This document shows, piece by piece, positions 1 through 9,486 of a stretch of DNA of 64,000 bases. Under the pieces are notes generated by a model. That model ran no database searches. It was not told the DNA's origin and saw only the letters and a list, made by a program, of their open reading frames with translations. Source of the stretch: Gnetum montanum (lineage: Eukaryota; Streptophyta; Gnetopsida; Gnetales; Gnetaceae). Location of the stretch: assembly GCA_015680685.1 (NCBI GenBank), contig MNCI01027140.1, forward strand, positions 1-64,000. Direction: 5' to 3'. The stretch's first letter is position 1; each line of letters opens with the position of its first letter. The translations under genes and the position numbers were made by a program.

Positions 1-975
1 CCTGACACCACTCCACCTCGGGAGATCCGTCTCTTGGGGCGGATGAAGGAGGATAAGGGGGAAAAATCACCCTGCCGGGAAAAGGACCTCCTCAACGCAT
101 TCACGCAGGTCAAGCAAGCTCTCAAGCAAAAGAATACAACGCTGAGCTTGTACGATCTGCTCATGACTTCTCCAAAGCATCGTGAGGTTATAGTACGCAT
201 GCTGACGTCCATATCAGTGGACGCCAGCCTGCCAGCCGAAGAGGAAGCAATACACGCTATTATGTTTCCTTTTGACGCTGGACAACCCAAGCCCGCTTCG
301 GTGACCTTTCTGGACGAGTCTGTTAAAGATGATCCAGAGAAGGGTCAAGTGACGACAGAACCAATGTTCATCACCATTCGGGTCGGCCAGTACCGCATCC
401 GGAGGGTGCATGTGGATGATGGCGCAGCTGCCAATGTCGTTCCCTATTCCATTGTGGATAGGTTAGGTCTGGTCGACCAGATCACTCCCACGACAACGGC
501 CTGCGTAAAATCCTTCAATGGAGCAAGGGTTCAGGTCAAAGGAACGGTGCGTATTGAGTTTGTGGCGGGGAATCAGTTCCCCACAGAAGCCACATTTCTA
601 GTCGTTGAGGAGATGCCAGGCTTCAACCTGATCTTGGGGAGGTCGTGGTTAGCCCAGCTGAGAGCGGTCTCGTCGCCCATCCACCAGGAGATACACCTGC
701 CCTATGCTGGGGGGGAGGTTATCATACGCGGCGACGAGGTCACTCCTAGGACTGTCAGTAACATTGCGGAGGAACGGGGTTCGGAAATTGAAACGGCTGA
801 TGACCAGCCTTCTCCCCAAGCCCCTGAACAAAGCAATGACACCACTGACGGCTTAGCCTGGGCTGACCTGCCATTTCAAAATGACATCGTAGAGGAGTCG
901 GGCTGCAAACCTCCTCGCCCATATGCAGCAGTGAACATTAAAGCCGCTAAGAAACAGCTGCGCACGGAGGGCTGA
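1..975 (+). CDS. Element A: retroviral-type aspartic protease, C-terminal end of gag-pro (partial)
   Basis: The frame is open from base 1, so the 5' end (gag) lies outside the window. The active-site loop reads HVDDGAAANVVPYSIV (around base 409), the D-x-G-A signature of Ty3/gypsy proteases, and the flap/C-terminal segment reads LILGRSWL (around 631-657) followed by SPIHQEIHLPY. The run after GRSWL resembles Ogre proteases more than chromoviral ones. The protease would mature the Gag-Pol polyprotein inside virus-like particles. The frame closes at a TGA at 973-975. In Ogre elements an intron separates protease from RT; here the next 5 kb hold an opposite-strand gene before RT starts. Truncated homologues of this protease appear in elements C (16090-16345) and I (48431-48865). 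I am confident of the family and less certain how it joins the RT frame. Confidence 0.88.
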   Translation, partial: PDTTPPREIRLLGRMKEDKGEKSPCREKDLLNAFTQVKQALKQKNTTLSLYDLLMTSPKHREVIVRMLTSISVDASLPAEEEAIHAIMFPFDAGQPKPASVTFLDESVKDDPEKGQVTTEPMFITIRVGQYRIRRVHVDDGAAANVVPYSIVDRLGLVDQITPTTTACVKSFNGARVQVKGTVRIEFVAGNQFPTEATFLVVEEMPGFNLILGRSWLAQLRAVSSPIHQEIHLPYAGGEVIIRGDEVTPRTVSNIAEERGSEIETADDQPSPQAPEQSNDTTDGLAWADLPFQNDIVEESGCKPPRPYAAVNIKAAKKQLRTEG

Positions 976-1470
976 ACGAAGCCCTACAGCGTGCGTACAT
1001 ACAGGTTAGCGTGTTTTGCGTGTTTTGCCGAATGCTTGTTTTTCTTGTGCTTGTGTGTTTTACGTTTGCTTTACTTGCGCCTGTGTGCTTTATGCTTGTT
1101 TTCTTTATGTCCGCGTGCTTTACATCTATGCGCTTTTACGCTTCGTTCTTTGACTTTTGTCTTTCACGCTTCGTATTGCACTGTTGCTTATCTCATTTTA
1201 CGCATGTTCGTGTACGCATCATTCTTTACGCGGTTTACCTCTTTACTAAATCAAAACAGTTTACGCACTGGCCCGCAACGGCCTTAAACTAGTTAAATTA
1301 CGCATACTTACATCGTTTACGTATTTACGCAATGGCCCGCAACGGCTTTAAACTAGTCGATTTACGCAGCGGCCCGCAATGGCTTTAAACTAAGGCAAAA
1401 CGACAAAATGACAAAAAAAAATAATAAATATGGTCAATTTTATAGCATCTCTGTTTCATCGTAAGCAAAA
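976..1470. repeat. Protease to antisense-gene spacer with three degenerate direct repeats
   Basis: This spacer between the protease stop and the stop of the antisense gene is rich in TTTACGC and TTGCG words. At about 1259-1294, 1324-1357 and 1361-1393 a unit of the form TTACGCANNGGCCCGCAANGGC followed by TTAAACTAG occurs three times. Small open frames here (for example 991-1287, Cys- and Leu-rich) follow from the biased composition and I do not call them genes. The repeats fall in the 3' flank of the antisense gene and could be part of its 3' UTR. Confidence 0.5.
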
Positions 1471-4400
1471 CTATGCGTGGCCCCCGTTGCCACTGTCACC
1501 CGTGTCCCTTAACTCCGGGTCAACCCCCAAAAGGTCGTCTTCTAGTGGGCCTTCATTTCCAGGAAAGACTTCTTCCGGAAAGATTGTCTCTTCACGAGAC
1601 GCTCCTTCTACCGCAGGCTCCACAGAAGGACGCTCTTCCTCAGCGTGTTCCACTGCCATTCCCGTAGCCTCTTCCTCCAACCCCTCATCGGGCGTATGCG
1701 CTCCATCTTCTGGTATCTGAGAACACCAATAGCACAAATGTCGGAATAAGCAGCGTTATGTTGGGTGACGCACTAACTAAGTGGTGCGTGGGCTTACCTG
1801 AGATGACCCAACTCCTGCAGCGAAGGGGAGCTTGTCTAGTCCAGCCCACAAACGCTCCATGATTTCATCCTCGGTCAAGTCCTGCCATGTGTCTGCGCCC
1901 GAGGCCATTCCCGCCTTCACCTTACCCTTCTCCACGCTACTCCAGGAGGGAGGATCGGGATAGAAGGTAGGGATCGAAGCTTGATTTCCAGGGAAGATTA
2001 TTTCTCTCTCTGGGGAAGCAGTGACGGTCACCTGTTCCTCAAACTTCTTGAAGGCCCCGGACGCTCCAATGACGTCGACAAAGACCTCCAAGGAACGCGC
2101 TTTGATCGCAGACTCGCGGTATCGTCGTTGGTAGGCCTGCCTTTCCCTTTTATAAACATGCTTGTGGTCTTTCTCTTTTTGCCCCCACTCCTGTACACCC
2201 GCGCAGTAGTCCCTCCAGTCTCGGCTCTTTTGAGCGAGGAGCTCTATCTGCATCCTCTGTTCTATCAGAGCTCGACTGGCTTGTACATTGTTTTTGATGG
2301 CCGTCCAATAACGGGCGTGGTCAATAACAGCTGTACGCCAGTCGTTGTCCCCACTAACTCGAGCCTGCAGGAACTCGTAGCGCGCCTTCAGATCATCGAC
2401 TTCCTTAGTCAGGGAGTCTATCTTTTGCTCAGACCGCTGCAAGTTTTTCCATAGGGCCTCATTTATGTTCCTGCTTTCCCACGCGGAGCGTGTCGCGCGT
2501 AACGCACATTTACGCATGTCCTCGTAAATGCTGCGTGGCACGACCGCCCCGTCAGATGGAGGCTCTGCTGTGCCCAAGTCAATGGGCTCTGCGGGGTCCC
2601 ATCGGAGGTGAGCTCCTAAAGGAAAAATGAGACATTAACACAGATGACAGCTTCACAATGAAACATCACATACACGCTTTTGTCCACTTACCGGTACCAG
2701 GATCGGTGTGATCAAGACGCTCGATCATTTCCTTAAGCACGCCCTCCACGAGGGCAAACTTGTCCGGGAGATCCCTCCATTCTTCGTTAGCTGCAGCTGA
2801 CGTGGAGGCATCCCCTTCCCCTGTACCATAACTGCGTTAGTATTGTATCATAGACATTCGTAGACCATTAAAACCATACATTGTCTTACCTCTGCCGGTG
2901 ACAGTGGCAACGCCACCAGCATCTTCTTGACATCTGGCAGTTTCATGCACCGGGGTTTGTGCGTCTCCTCCTCCTGTAGCAGGGGCCGCCTCCCCAGTCT
3001 GTACACGGCCCCCGCTCGTAGCTGGGGCCGCCCCACGCGTTGACGCCTGCGTGCGGCGCGTCTTCACAGGCGGGGTCTCCACTGCTGACGCTGGGGCCCC
3101 TGCCCCACTCCTTAAAACTACTGCCCCTGTCGCAGGGGTCAGTCCACTTGCCTTTTTCGCTGTGAACATGCTGTACATTAGACCATGACTTACACTAGAC
3201 AAAATAAAGCGTTGCGTATACACCTTAGGCACTTACCAGGCGGAGGCTTAGTCCGCTGCACCGTGAGCCCCACAGTGTGGCCGGTCTCGCCTCCAGGAGC
3301 ATCGGCGACGCGGAGCCTTTTCCGCCGAGCTGCAGGCTCCACAATTTCCTCAGCCAGGCGCTTTCCCCGCGAGGCGTCGCCGGTGTAAGTGGGCATTATC
3401 CCACCTACACTGTCAACTCCTCGCACCCGGGGTGCCGTCATGCCTTTCGTTGTCACGGATATTGACTCTCCGATCCCCTCCGGCGGATCCTGTCCACGGG
3501 TAGTGTTGAGGATGTGGGCAATCCAGGGCTTCGACAGTTGGTCTCGGTCTTGTAGCACCCAGATCCCGTTCCTCTGGACCACCAGGTACTCAGCAAACCT
3601 CCGGAGGGTGGCGATGAAGAATGCATGATGCACGTTGAAGCGAGACTCAAGCTTCTCGCGAAGCTTGACCATCTCGCTCCGCAGACCCTTGGAAAGATGG
3701 GTTCCCCAGTCAAATCGGGCTCCCTCCTCCAGCACCTCCCGCATGATGCGCGTTTGCTCCACGGAAAAGTTCCGCGCTTGTGAGAGGGTCTTGGGGAAAG
3801 CTCGAGCCCGAAACAGGGGATACAGCGTCTTGGCGGTCGGCAGCGCGAATTTCTCGCAAGGGAATCCCTTTTGGTCTTTAGGGATTTTCGCCCACTCCTG
3901 CAAAAGCTCCTCCACTTTGGCACCCCTCTGTGCCTTCACGTCCACGGGAAGGCCGCCAGCAGGGACGCCGAACAGGTCCGAAAAGACCTGCGCGTTGATG
4001 TCGAAGTTCACACGCACGTTATGCACGCGCGTGCTGAAGCGGTCGGCCTTCGCGTTGAAGGAGTCCACCAGGCCGATCATCTCACTGGCGGGAACGTCAG
4101 GAGTAGTGGCCAGGAACAGGTGCAGCAGCCCTGCGGTCTGGAGGTTGGCGACCACCACAGCCGGGGCCGCCGCGTGGCTAAGCCACCGCTGCGCCTCCTT
4201 GATGTCCCCATATCGGAAGAGGACATCTCTCGCCTCGCGGCCGGAAATTGTGAGGGTAATCTCCCGAGATTCCCTAACTGTAAGACAGAATACAAGTCAC
4301 CTATACGCATAATACATATACGCATGACATATACGCGCATGACACAAATACGCAACAGCCTTACCGGGGCCAAACGGCAGCGGGAATTGCGGAAGCTCAA

Positions 4401-5561
4401 TTGCCACGTCCTCGATGCTGAGGGGCGGATCCAGTGTCCAATCCTCGTGCAGCCATCCGAGGTCTTTGCACTTTTGGAAGGCTTCCGCATAGCGTGAGTG
4501 GTACTCACGCATCTCATGGCCGATTTGCCCGATGACGCCGGCGCGAACGTTGTTCGTCACGGTGAACTCTGTTATTGCCCTTTCGGCACAGGACAGCGTG
4601 TCGCCTTCGCCGAGCAGCTGGCCATCGCGTATAAAAAACCTGTCAAATACAGCGTAAATTTAGCCACATTATACAGATAGACCTTTATACATTATAACAT
4701 TAGGCATAGTTATCCAGATCTGCTTACCCGCCTGCGTAAAATACTGTGCCTTGCGGGTTTTGGAAATATGTCGACACATGGCGGGCCACGAAAAGCGTAT
4801 TGTATTCGTGGTAGCAGTTGAAACGCTCCATGTCCCAGATCCATCGCAAGTTCCTTAGACCCCGAGAGCTGAGAGTTCGGTCCTCGGGATTGCCCGTCTC
4901 AACCGCCCCATCTGTCAGGTAGGCCAGAATCCCCTGCGAAGACCCTGGCAACAGGTGCTCCAGAACGGCACCAGCAACATCTCCGGTCACGTTTGACCAG
5001 ATGATGATGCTGAAATTACGCAGCAGGAACTGCAGAAATTCCAACGCCCCCTTTCGGTACCAGATGGCCTTCCCCTGCACCCTTGTGTGCGGAGGAGGGA
5101 CATTTGGCACTATGGGGTTTAACCAACACACAACCCCCATGATGTCCAACACAAGCAGGATGGGTTTCAGCGCGATGCTGTAGAAAACGACCCAGACGCG
5201 TCAATACACTTGCGGGTAGAGCTTTACATTTAACAGAAATAAACAAATTGCAAAAACTTAACCATGCTGAAATTGCTCAAACCCTTGTAACAACGCAAGG
5301 TTTGTCCCTGACAACGGCAATGGACGCAACCTCACAAAAACCCTCGCATAAAGCCGAGGTCGACGATTCAAAATACGCATTACGCTAAGATCATATAGGC
5401 AAATAAAACGACAGATAGAGACAAGCGTAAAGGAGAGTCTACCGGTTGAGTGGCGTCGGGTTGCAGACGTTGATCAGTGCCTGCGAAACGCGGTTCAGAC
5501 TCGCCTGCATCTCGTCAAGTTTGGCCAGCTTGGGATTCTGCTTCTTCACCTTAGGCGCCAT
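1471..5561 (-). CDS. Antisense eight-exon gene inside element A, about 1115 codons
   Basis: I read exons on the minus strand at 5561-5443, 5177-4728, 4639-4365, 4277-3237, 3159-2890, 2820-2692, 2615-1798 and 1716-1471. All seven introns begin GT and end AG. Most donors are GTAAG-type, and introns 2-7 are only 69-88 nt. Exon lengths 119, 450, 275, 1041, 270, 129, 818 and 246 sum to 3348 nt with phase kept at every junction and no internal stop, which is hard to get by chance. The start MAPKVKKQ at 5561 follows a TATA box at 5729-5736; the stop is at 1471-1473. Domains by approximate residue: 45-188 HAD/FCP1-like; 190-282 unknown; 300-550 a domain shared with env-position genes of nearby elements; 630-760 Ala/Gly/Thr-rich linker; 780-960 coiled coil; 1035-1115 Glu/Asp/Pro-rich tail. 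Antisense extra ORFs are known in Tat-lineage elements, usually nearer the 3' LTR. The function is unknown. Confidence 0.82.
1798..2615 (-). other. Exon 7 of the antisense gene: long coiled coil
   Basis: About residues 762-1034. Heptad-like stretches run through KNLQRSEQKIDSLTKEVDDL and on to the AQKSRDWRDYC segment, rich in Lys, Glu, Gln and Arg with regularly spaced Leu. The segment EQRMQIELLAQKSRDWRDYC aligns by eye with EKEIHMAKAHINAISAQHTN in J's gene (near 49.05 kb), so the coiled coil belongs to the shared ancestral gene. A self-association role is the simplest inference. Confidence 0.55.
3237..4277 (-). other. Exon 4 of the antisense gene: domain shared with env-position genes
   Basis: About residues 282-629. 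The core read VRVNFDINAQVFSDLFGVP aligns by eye with VTVDFSIQAISEVLNLP in the minus-strand gene of J (near 50.7 kb). Both have the pattern of plant transposon-protein domains found in extra ORFs of Athila/Calypso-type elements (beta-strand V-x-F, helix, L-x-L/V-P). A second conserved block, FFIATLRRFAEYLV, corresponds loosely to YFTEILRQFEEW in J. No catalytic motif is recognisable. The domain assignment is inference from pattern, not from a database search. Confidence 0.5.
4728..5177 (-). other. HAD/FCP1-like phosphatase domain encoded by exon 2 of the antisense gene
   Basis: The translation contains ILLVLDIMGVV (motif I position), RKGALEFLQFLL followed by IIIWSNVT (motif II position), and later YNTLFVARH and NPQGTVFY. 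The order and spacing match plant HAD/NLI-interacting (FCP1-like) phosphatases, which typically read LVLDxNGxL, then a hydrophobic run ending WSS, then NTLLxDDSP and NPPxT. Here the first Asp is kept. The second acidic residue of motif I is absent, and the DDSP-type Asp pair is replaced by VARH. I infer a captured host domain that is probably no longer catalytic. Nothing like it is visible in the related genes of F, J and M. Confidence 0.55.
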
Positions 5562-5728
5562 TACGCTACTGATAGGAGTTCTTTACAGCTTGCTTACGAA
5601 TAGCAGGAAAACCTACAGTTCTTCCTTTTTCCGCTCTCCCTAGCTCGCGTCTCTTCTCTTCTTCTGCTCTGCTTTGCTCTTGCTTACAAATCCAGATGGT
5701 CAGCAACCAGCATTCATCTAAAACCGCC

Positions 5729-5736
5729 TATTTATA
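5729..5736 (-). promoter_or_regulatory. TATA box of the antisense gene
   Basis: The minus strand reads TATAAATA followed by GG, about 168-175 nt upstream of the ATG at 5561. This puts initiation near 5700 and gives a 5' UTR of about 140 nt. The position argues that the antisense gene is transcribed independently of the LTR. Confidence 0.6.
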
Positions 5737-5758
5737 CGCGAAAATTGCCGACTTAACT

Positions 5759-5896
5759 CCAGATTTAAGCGGAACTTTCCTGGAACGGAATCCGAAAATC
5801 TGGCATTAATGCGGCGGATATCGCACGCTCGTCTGTCCGAAATGACGTTAAACTACTCTATCTTCTCGCCTCGTAATCGAGGTTGCATTGATTACG
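5759..5896. promoter_or_regulatory. Inverted repeats upstream of the antisense TATA box
   Basis: CCAGATTT (5759-5766) pairs with AAATCTGG (5796-5803), and CGTAATC (5872-5878) pairs with GATTACG (5890-5896). A GGATATCG word lies between them near 5817. These sit between the antisense TATA box and the RT coding region, where a control region would be expected. The binding factor is unknown. Confidence 0.35.
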
Positions 5897-5960
5897 CATC
5901 TTCTTGTAGCATGCCACGTCTGGCAACATATCGTCATCTGTCTCTTAACCACTTACGCAC

Positions 5961-8663
5961 TTGCCGGTTTTGCAGGACAGACGCAGGATGGATGCTACAT
6001 TCTTAACACCTTTAGATCTGACAGGCCCATACGGGCACATAATTAGGCCAATTGATTCTACACTTCTCGACATTAACCCCCCTTTAGCTGGCGTAACTGT
6101 AGCGGCGTCAGAAATATCCCCAGAATGGCCAGAACAGTCGACGCGCACGCTAGACCTGGAGTCCGGGGACATAACTGAGGACCCCCTTTGTGAGGTCCCT
6201 ATCGTTACGCACAGGGGTGAGACCAACACGCTCAAAGTCAGTTCCTTACTAGACGAGAACGCGCGCAACGCAATCATGCAGGTCCTCCAAGGCAATGTTA
6301 CTGTCTTTGCATGGTCGTATGAGGATATGCCTGGATTAGATCCTAAACTAGTCCAACATAATATCATCCTCGACCCCCAGATCAAGGCAGTCAGGCAAAA
6401 GGCACGCAAAGTCAAGCCAGAGATCGCACTAGTAGTGCGTGATGAAATCACTAAGCTATATCGGGCTGGTTTCATACGCGCGGTTGATTACTCCGACTGG
6501 ATATCAAACATTGTGGTTGTGTCAAAGAAGACCGGCGGCATACGTATATGCATAGACTTCCGGGATTTGAACAAAGCCACAATTAAGGATAATTTCCCAT
6601 TGCCGAGTATCGACCAGCTGGTGGATACAACAGCTGGGCATGCGCTTCTGTCCTTCATGGATGGCTTTTCAGGCTATAACCAGATTCGCATTAACCCAGA
6701 ACATCAGTTGACAACAACCTTTATGACACCCTGGGGAACATTTTGCTACACCATGATGCCTTTCGGTCTGAAGAACGCCGGAGCAACGTATCAGCGAGCC
6801 ATGACGTACATCTTTAGTGACTATCTCCTAGGGAGGCTGAATGATTATGTAGACGACATAGCTGTAAAGTCTTTGAAGTCGGAAGATCATTCAGAGGACC
6901 TGGAGTTAGTCCTTAAAAGGTGCGTCACGCACGAGCTCCGGCTTAACCCAAAGAAGTGCGTGTTCGGAGTCAAAACCGGACGCATGCTAGGGTTTGTGGT
7001 ATCTGAAACCGGCATACGAGTTGACCCTGATAAGGTCCAAGCCATTGTCGCGTTACAGCCTCCCACAGACCTCACGCAACTCCGAGGGTTACAAGGACGG
7101 CTGCAATTTATACGCAGGTTCATTTCAAGATTAACCGACAAATTACATCCCATGCAGCACCTGCTGAAAAAGGGGGTTAATTTTGAATGGACCGACAATT
7201 GCCAACATGCGTTTGACAGTCTGAAACAGGAACTGCAGCATTTACCGACGGTTTTCCCACCACAAAGGGACCTACCTTTCTTCATCTACCTTGCCACTTC
7301 GGACGTTGCCATAGCGGCGTTGCTCTGTCAGAGAAGAGATGATGGATCAGAGATGCCCATCTACTATCTGAGTCACGCTCTATGTGCGTACGAGACAAGG
7401 TATAATGATGTCGAGCGTAACTGCTTAGCGTTAGTTTTTACGCTCAAGAAATGTAGACATTATCTTTTTCGTAGCCAGGTTAACGTAATTTGTAAAAACA
7501 ACATACTTAGAGCAATTACACATAGTTTACATGAAAGTAGCAAAATAGCTCGCTGGAAGGCTATCACTGCGGAGTTTGACCTCCACTATATTGGCCAGTC
7601 GTCTATGAAGGGTCAAGCGATAGCCGACCAGTTAACCACCTCGCCGATTGATAACCATGCCACTGTAGAACCAGAGTTTCCTGACGAGCATGTACATAGT
7701 TTAAGCCCTGTTTCGGCAGGCCTCGAAGCAACATTGTATTTCGATGGAGCTTCAACCGCGAGAGGTGGCAGTGCGGCCACTGTTCTTACGCTATCGCCTG
7801 AGGATGTGCGTCTACACGCTTATCGATTGACCTTCCCTTGTACGAACAACGTGGCAGAGTACGAGGGGCTCCTCAGGGGACTTTTAATTGCAGGCGAACT
7901 CGATGTTCAACACCTGGCAATTAGGGGCGACTCGATGCTCGTCATAAATCAAATCACTGGAGTCTACGCCTGCAAAGCGGTACATTTGCAGCCCTATTGT
8001 AATCAGGCTAAAGATCTCCTGAGGCGATTTACGACCTTCGACGCCCAGCACGTCCCACGGACTGACAACACGCTGGCCGACGCACTGGCCACCCTGGCTT
8101 TACACGTGCCGTCACACTTGCTTAACACCTGCCCCACATTGATTACCGACTGCACCGACCCTATCATTCAGACGGCGCAAATCTCCTCTCTTACCGAAGA
8201 AAGCACGCCTGAATGGTACGATCATATCAAATCTTATCTTTTACAGGGTGAGTTACCAACTATTTTAACACGCGCGCAAAAAGACGCAATCCGTAAACGC
8301 GCTAGGCACTACGTCATCATCGGGGATAGCACTCTCTGCAGGCGCTCCTTTGATGGCGTATTGCTCACCTGCGTTAACGCGGACCAAGCACAATACATCG
8401 TCAATGAGGTTCACGAGGGACTGTGCGGTGGCCACGTAGCACCACGGGCTATGGCCCTAAAAATCCGTCGCTTAGGGTACTACTGGCCACGCATGGAAAG
8501 AGATTGCTTGACAAAGGTTAAGACCTGTGACACATGTCAGCGTCATGCAAATCTCATCCACGTGCCACCCACAGAGTTGCACACGACGCAGATAACCTGG
8601 CCATTCCAACGATGGGGACTAGACATTCGGGCCCATCACGCCAAAATCTTCCGCAGGACATAG
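5961..8663 (+). CDS. pol: Element A pol: RT, RNase H, second RNase H and integrase zinc domain
   Basis: The open frame is 900 codons. RT carries ICIDFRDLNKAT, FMDGFSGYNQI, MPFGLKNAGATYQ and an intact YVDD catalytic motif (residue 296, base 6846). The first RNase H (about residues 430-560) reads IYLATSDVAI where an active enzyme has an Asp, so it is probably inactive. A second RNase H follows with LYFDGAS (about residue 595), NNVAEYEGL, RGDSMLVINQ and RTDNTLADALA, so all four acidic positions are present. That duplicated RNase H is the hallmark of the Tat lineage, including Ogre. The integrase HHCC zinc domain follows with HEGLCGGH (residue 816) and CDTCQRH (residue 855). The frame ends early at a TAG (8661-8663) because of a frameshift in the integrase core. 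The annotated first codon is nominal: the true start depends on splicing or read-through from protease. Confidence 0.9.
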   Translation: MPVLQDRRRMDATFLTPLDLTGPYGHIIRPIDSTLLDINPPLAGVTVAASEISPEWPEQSTRTLDLESGDITEDPLCEVPIVTHRGETNTLKVSSLLDENARNAIMQVLQGNVTVFAWSYEDMPGLDPKLVQHNIILDPQIKAVRQKARKVKPEIALVVRDEITKLYRAGFIRAVDYSDWISNIVVVSKKTGGIRICIDFRDLNKATIKDNFPLPSIDQLVDTTAGHALLSFMDGFSGYNQIRINPEHQLTTTFMTPWGTFCYTMMPFGLKNAGATYQRAMTYIFSDYLLGRLNDYVDDIAVKSLKSEDHSEDLELVLKRCVTHELRLNPKKCVFGVKTGRMLGFVVSETGIRVDPDKVQAIVALQPPTDLTQLRGLQGRLQFIRRFISRLTDKLHPMQHLLKKGVNFEWTDNCQHAFDSLKQELQHLPTVFPPQRDLPFFIYLATSDVAIAALLCQRRDDGSEMPIYYLSHALCAYETRYNDVERNCLALVFTLKKCRHYLFRSQVNVICKNNILRAITHSLHESSKIARWKAITAEFDLHYIGQSSMKGQAIADQLTTSPIDNHATVEPEFPDEHVHSLSPVSAGLEATLYFDGASTARGGSAATVLTLSPEDVRLHAYRLTFPCTNNVAEYEGLLRGLLIAGELDVQHLAIRGDSMLVINQITGVYACKAVHLQPYCNQAKDLLRRFTTFDAQHVPRTDNTLADALATLALHVPSHLLNTCPTLITDCTDPIIQTAQISSLTEESTPEWYDHIKSYLLQGELPTILTRAQKDAIRKRARHYVIIGDSTLCRRSFDGVLLTCVNADQAQYIVNEVHEGLCGGHVAPRAMALKIRRLGYYWPRMERDCLTKVKTCDTCQRHANLIHVPPTELHTTQITWPFQRWGLDIRAHHAKIFRRT
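5966..5975 (+). promoter_or_regulatory. Candidate sense-strand splice acceptor before RT
   Basis: GGTTTTGCAG followed by GACAGACG at 5976 has the form of a plant acceptor and is in phase 0 with the RT frame. Phase-0 donors exist near the end of the protease frame (GT at about 889 and about 930). Ogre elements are known to splice between protease and RT, so a sense intron of about 5 kb that removes the antisense gene is possible. The donor is not resolved. Confidence 0.35.
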
Positions 8664-9453
8664 CTTCATCATTACCGCCACCGAGTACTTTACGAAGTGG
8701 GTAGAAGCTGTTCCCCTGCAGAAAATCACATCTCAACAGGTTTGCCATTTTATTTTGGACAACATAGTGACCAGATTTGGCCTCCCAATGACTATTGTGA
8801 CCGACAATGGGCCACAGTTTAGCAGCGTGGATACCAAATCTTTCTGTGACAACTTAGGCATCAGACAGTCGTTCTCCTCCCCTTATTACCCGCAGGCAAA
8901 TGGTCAAGCTGAAGCATCGAACAAGACAATAATCAATTTACTCAAGAAAATGCTCGACGGCAACAAAAGGCGGTGGCATGAGCAGATCCTCTATGTGCTA
9001 TGGGCATATCGTACTACCTGTAGAACAGCTACAGGCAGTACGCCCTATAGCTTAGTTTACGGATCTGAGGCGGTGCTACCTCTGGAGTTGAAAATTCCTT
9101 CTCTAAGAATGGTCCTCTCCACCATTATAAATGAGACTCAACACACCGAGGCTCGAATAATGGACTTGGAGTCATTGGAAGAGAAGCGGATACAGGCTCT
9201 TGAGGCGATTGAGAAATATCAGGATAAACAGAGACAAAAGCATCATCATAATCTTCAGCAGCGTCCGATCAAGAAAGGAGACCTGGTTCTCAAGGCTGTG
9301 CGTGAACCAGTAGGCAAGTTCTCTGCCAACTGGGAAGGCCCTTTCTTGATAACCGACGCATACAGCAACGGAGCGTTCAAATTGGCAGACGTCAACGGCA
9401 ACGAGTTAGCAAATCCTGTAAATCATGTGTACTTAAAGCAGTATTTCATCTAG
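8634..9453 (+). pseudogene. Element A integrase catalytic core and C-terminus, shifted frame
   Basis: Right after the GLDI segment the integrase reading continues one frame over, with EYFTKWVEAVPL, then VTDNGPQFSS (second catalytic Asp) and YYPQANGQAEASNK (catalytic Glu). It ends in a KKGDLVLKAV/NWEGPF C-terminal module and a TAG at 9451-9453. The shift occurs between about 8626 and 8640 and corresponds to one extra or two missing bases. Apart from that break all three acidic residues are present. As sequenced, this copy cannot make intact integrase, though one sequencing error could explain it. Confidence 0.82.
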
Positions 9454-9486
9454 CGACAACGACGGTATCGACAACAGGTATGGCCT

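Noticed and set aside
34-975. Host pepsin-type aspartic protease
   Set aside because: Single D-x-G motif, GRSWL block and pol context show a retroviral-type dimeric protease.
991-1292. Cys/Leu-rich small proteins (93-98 codons)
   Set aside because: Two overlapping frames in repetitive TTTGCG/TTTACGC sequence; composition artefacts in the 3' flank of the antisense gene.
1981-2454. 157-codon plus-strand frame
   Set aside because: Shadow of exon 7 of the antisense gene.
3635-4497. Overlapping plus-strand frames of 208-225 codons
   Set aside because: Shadows of exons 3 and 4, with no recognisable domain and no flanking splice logic.
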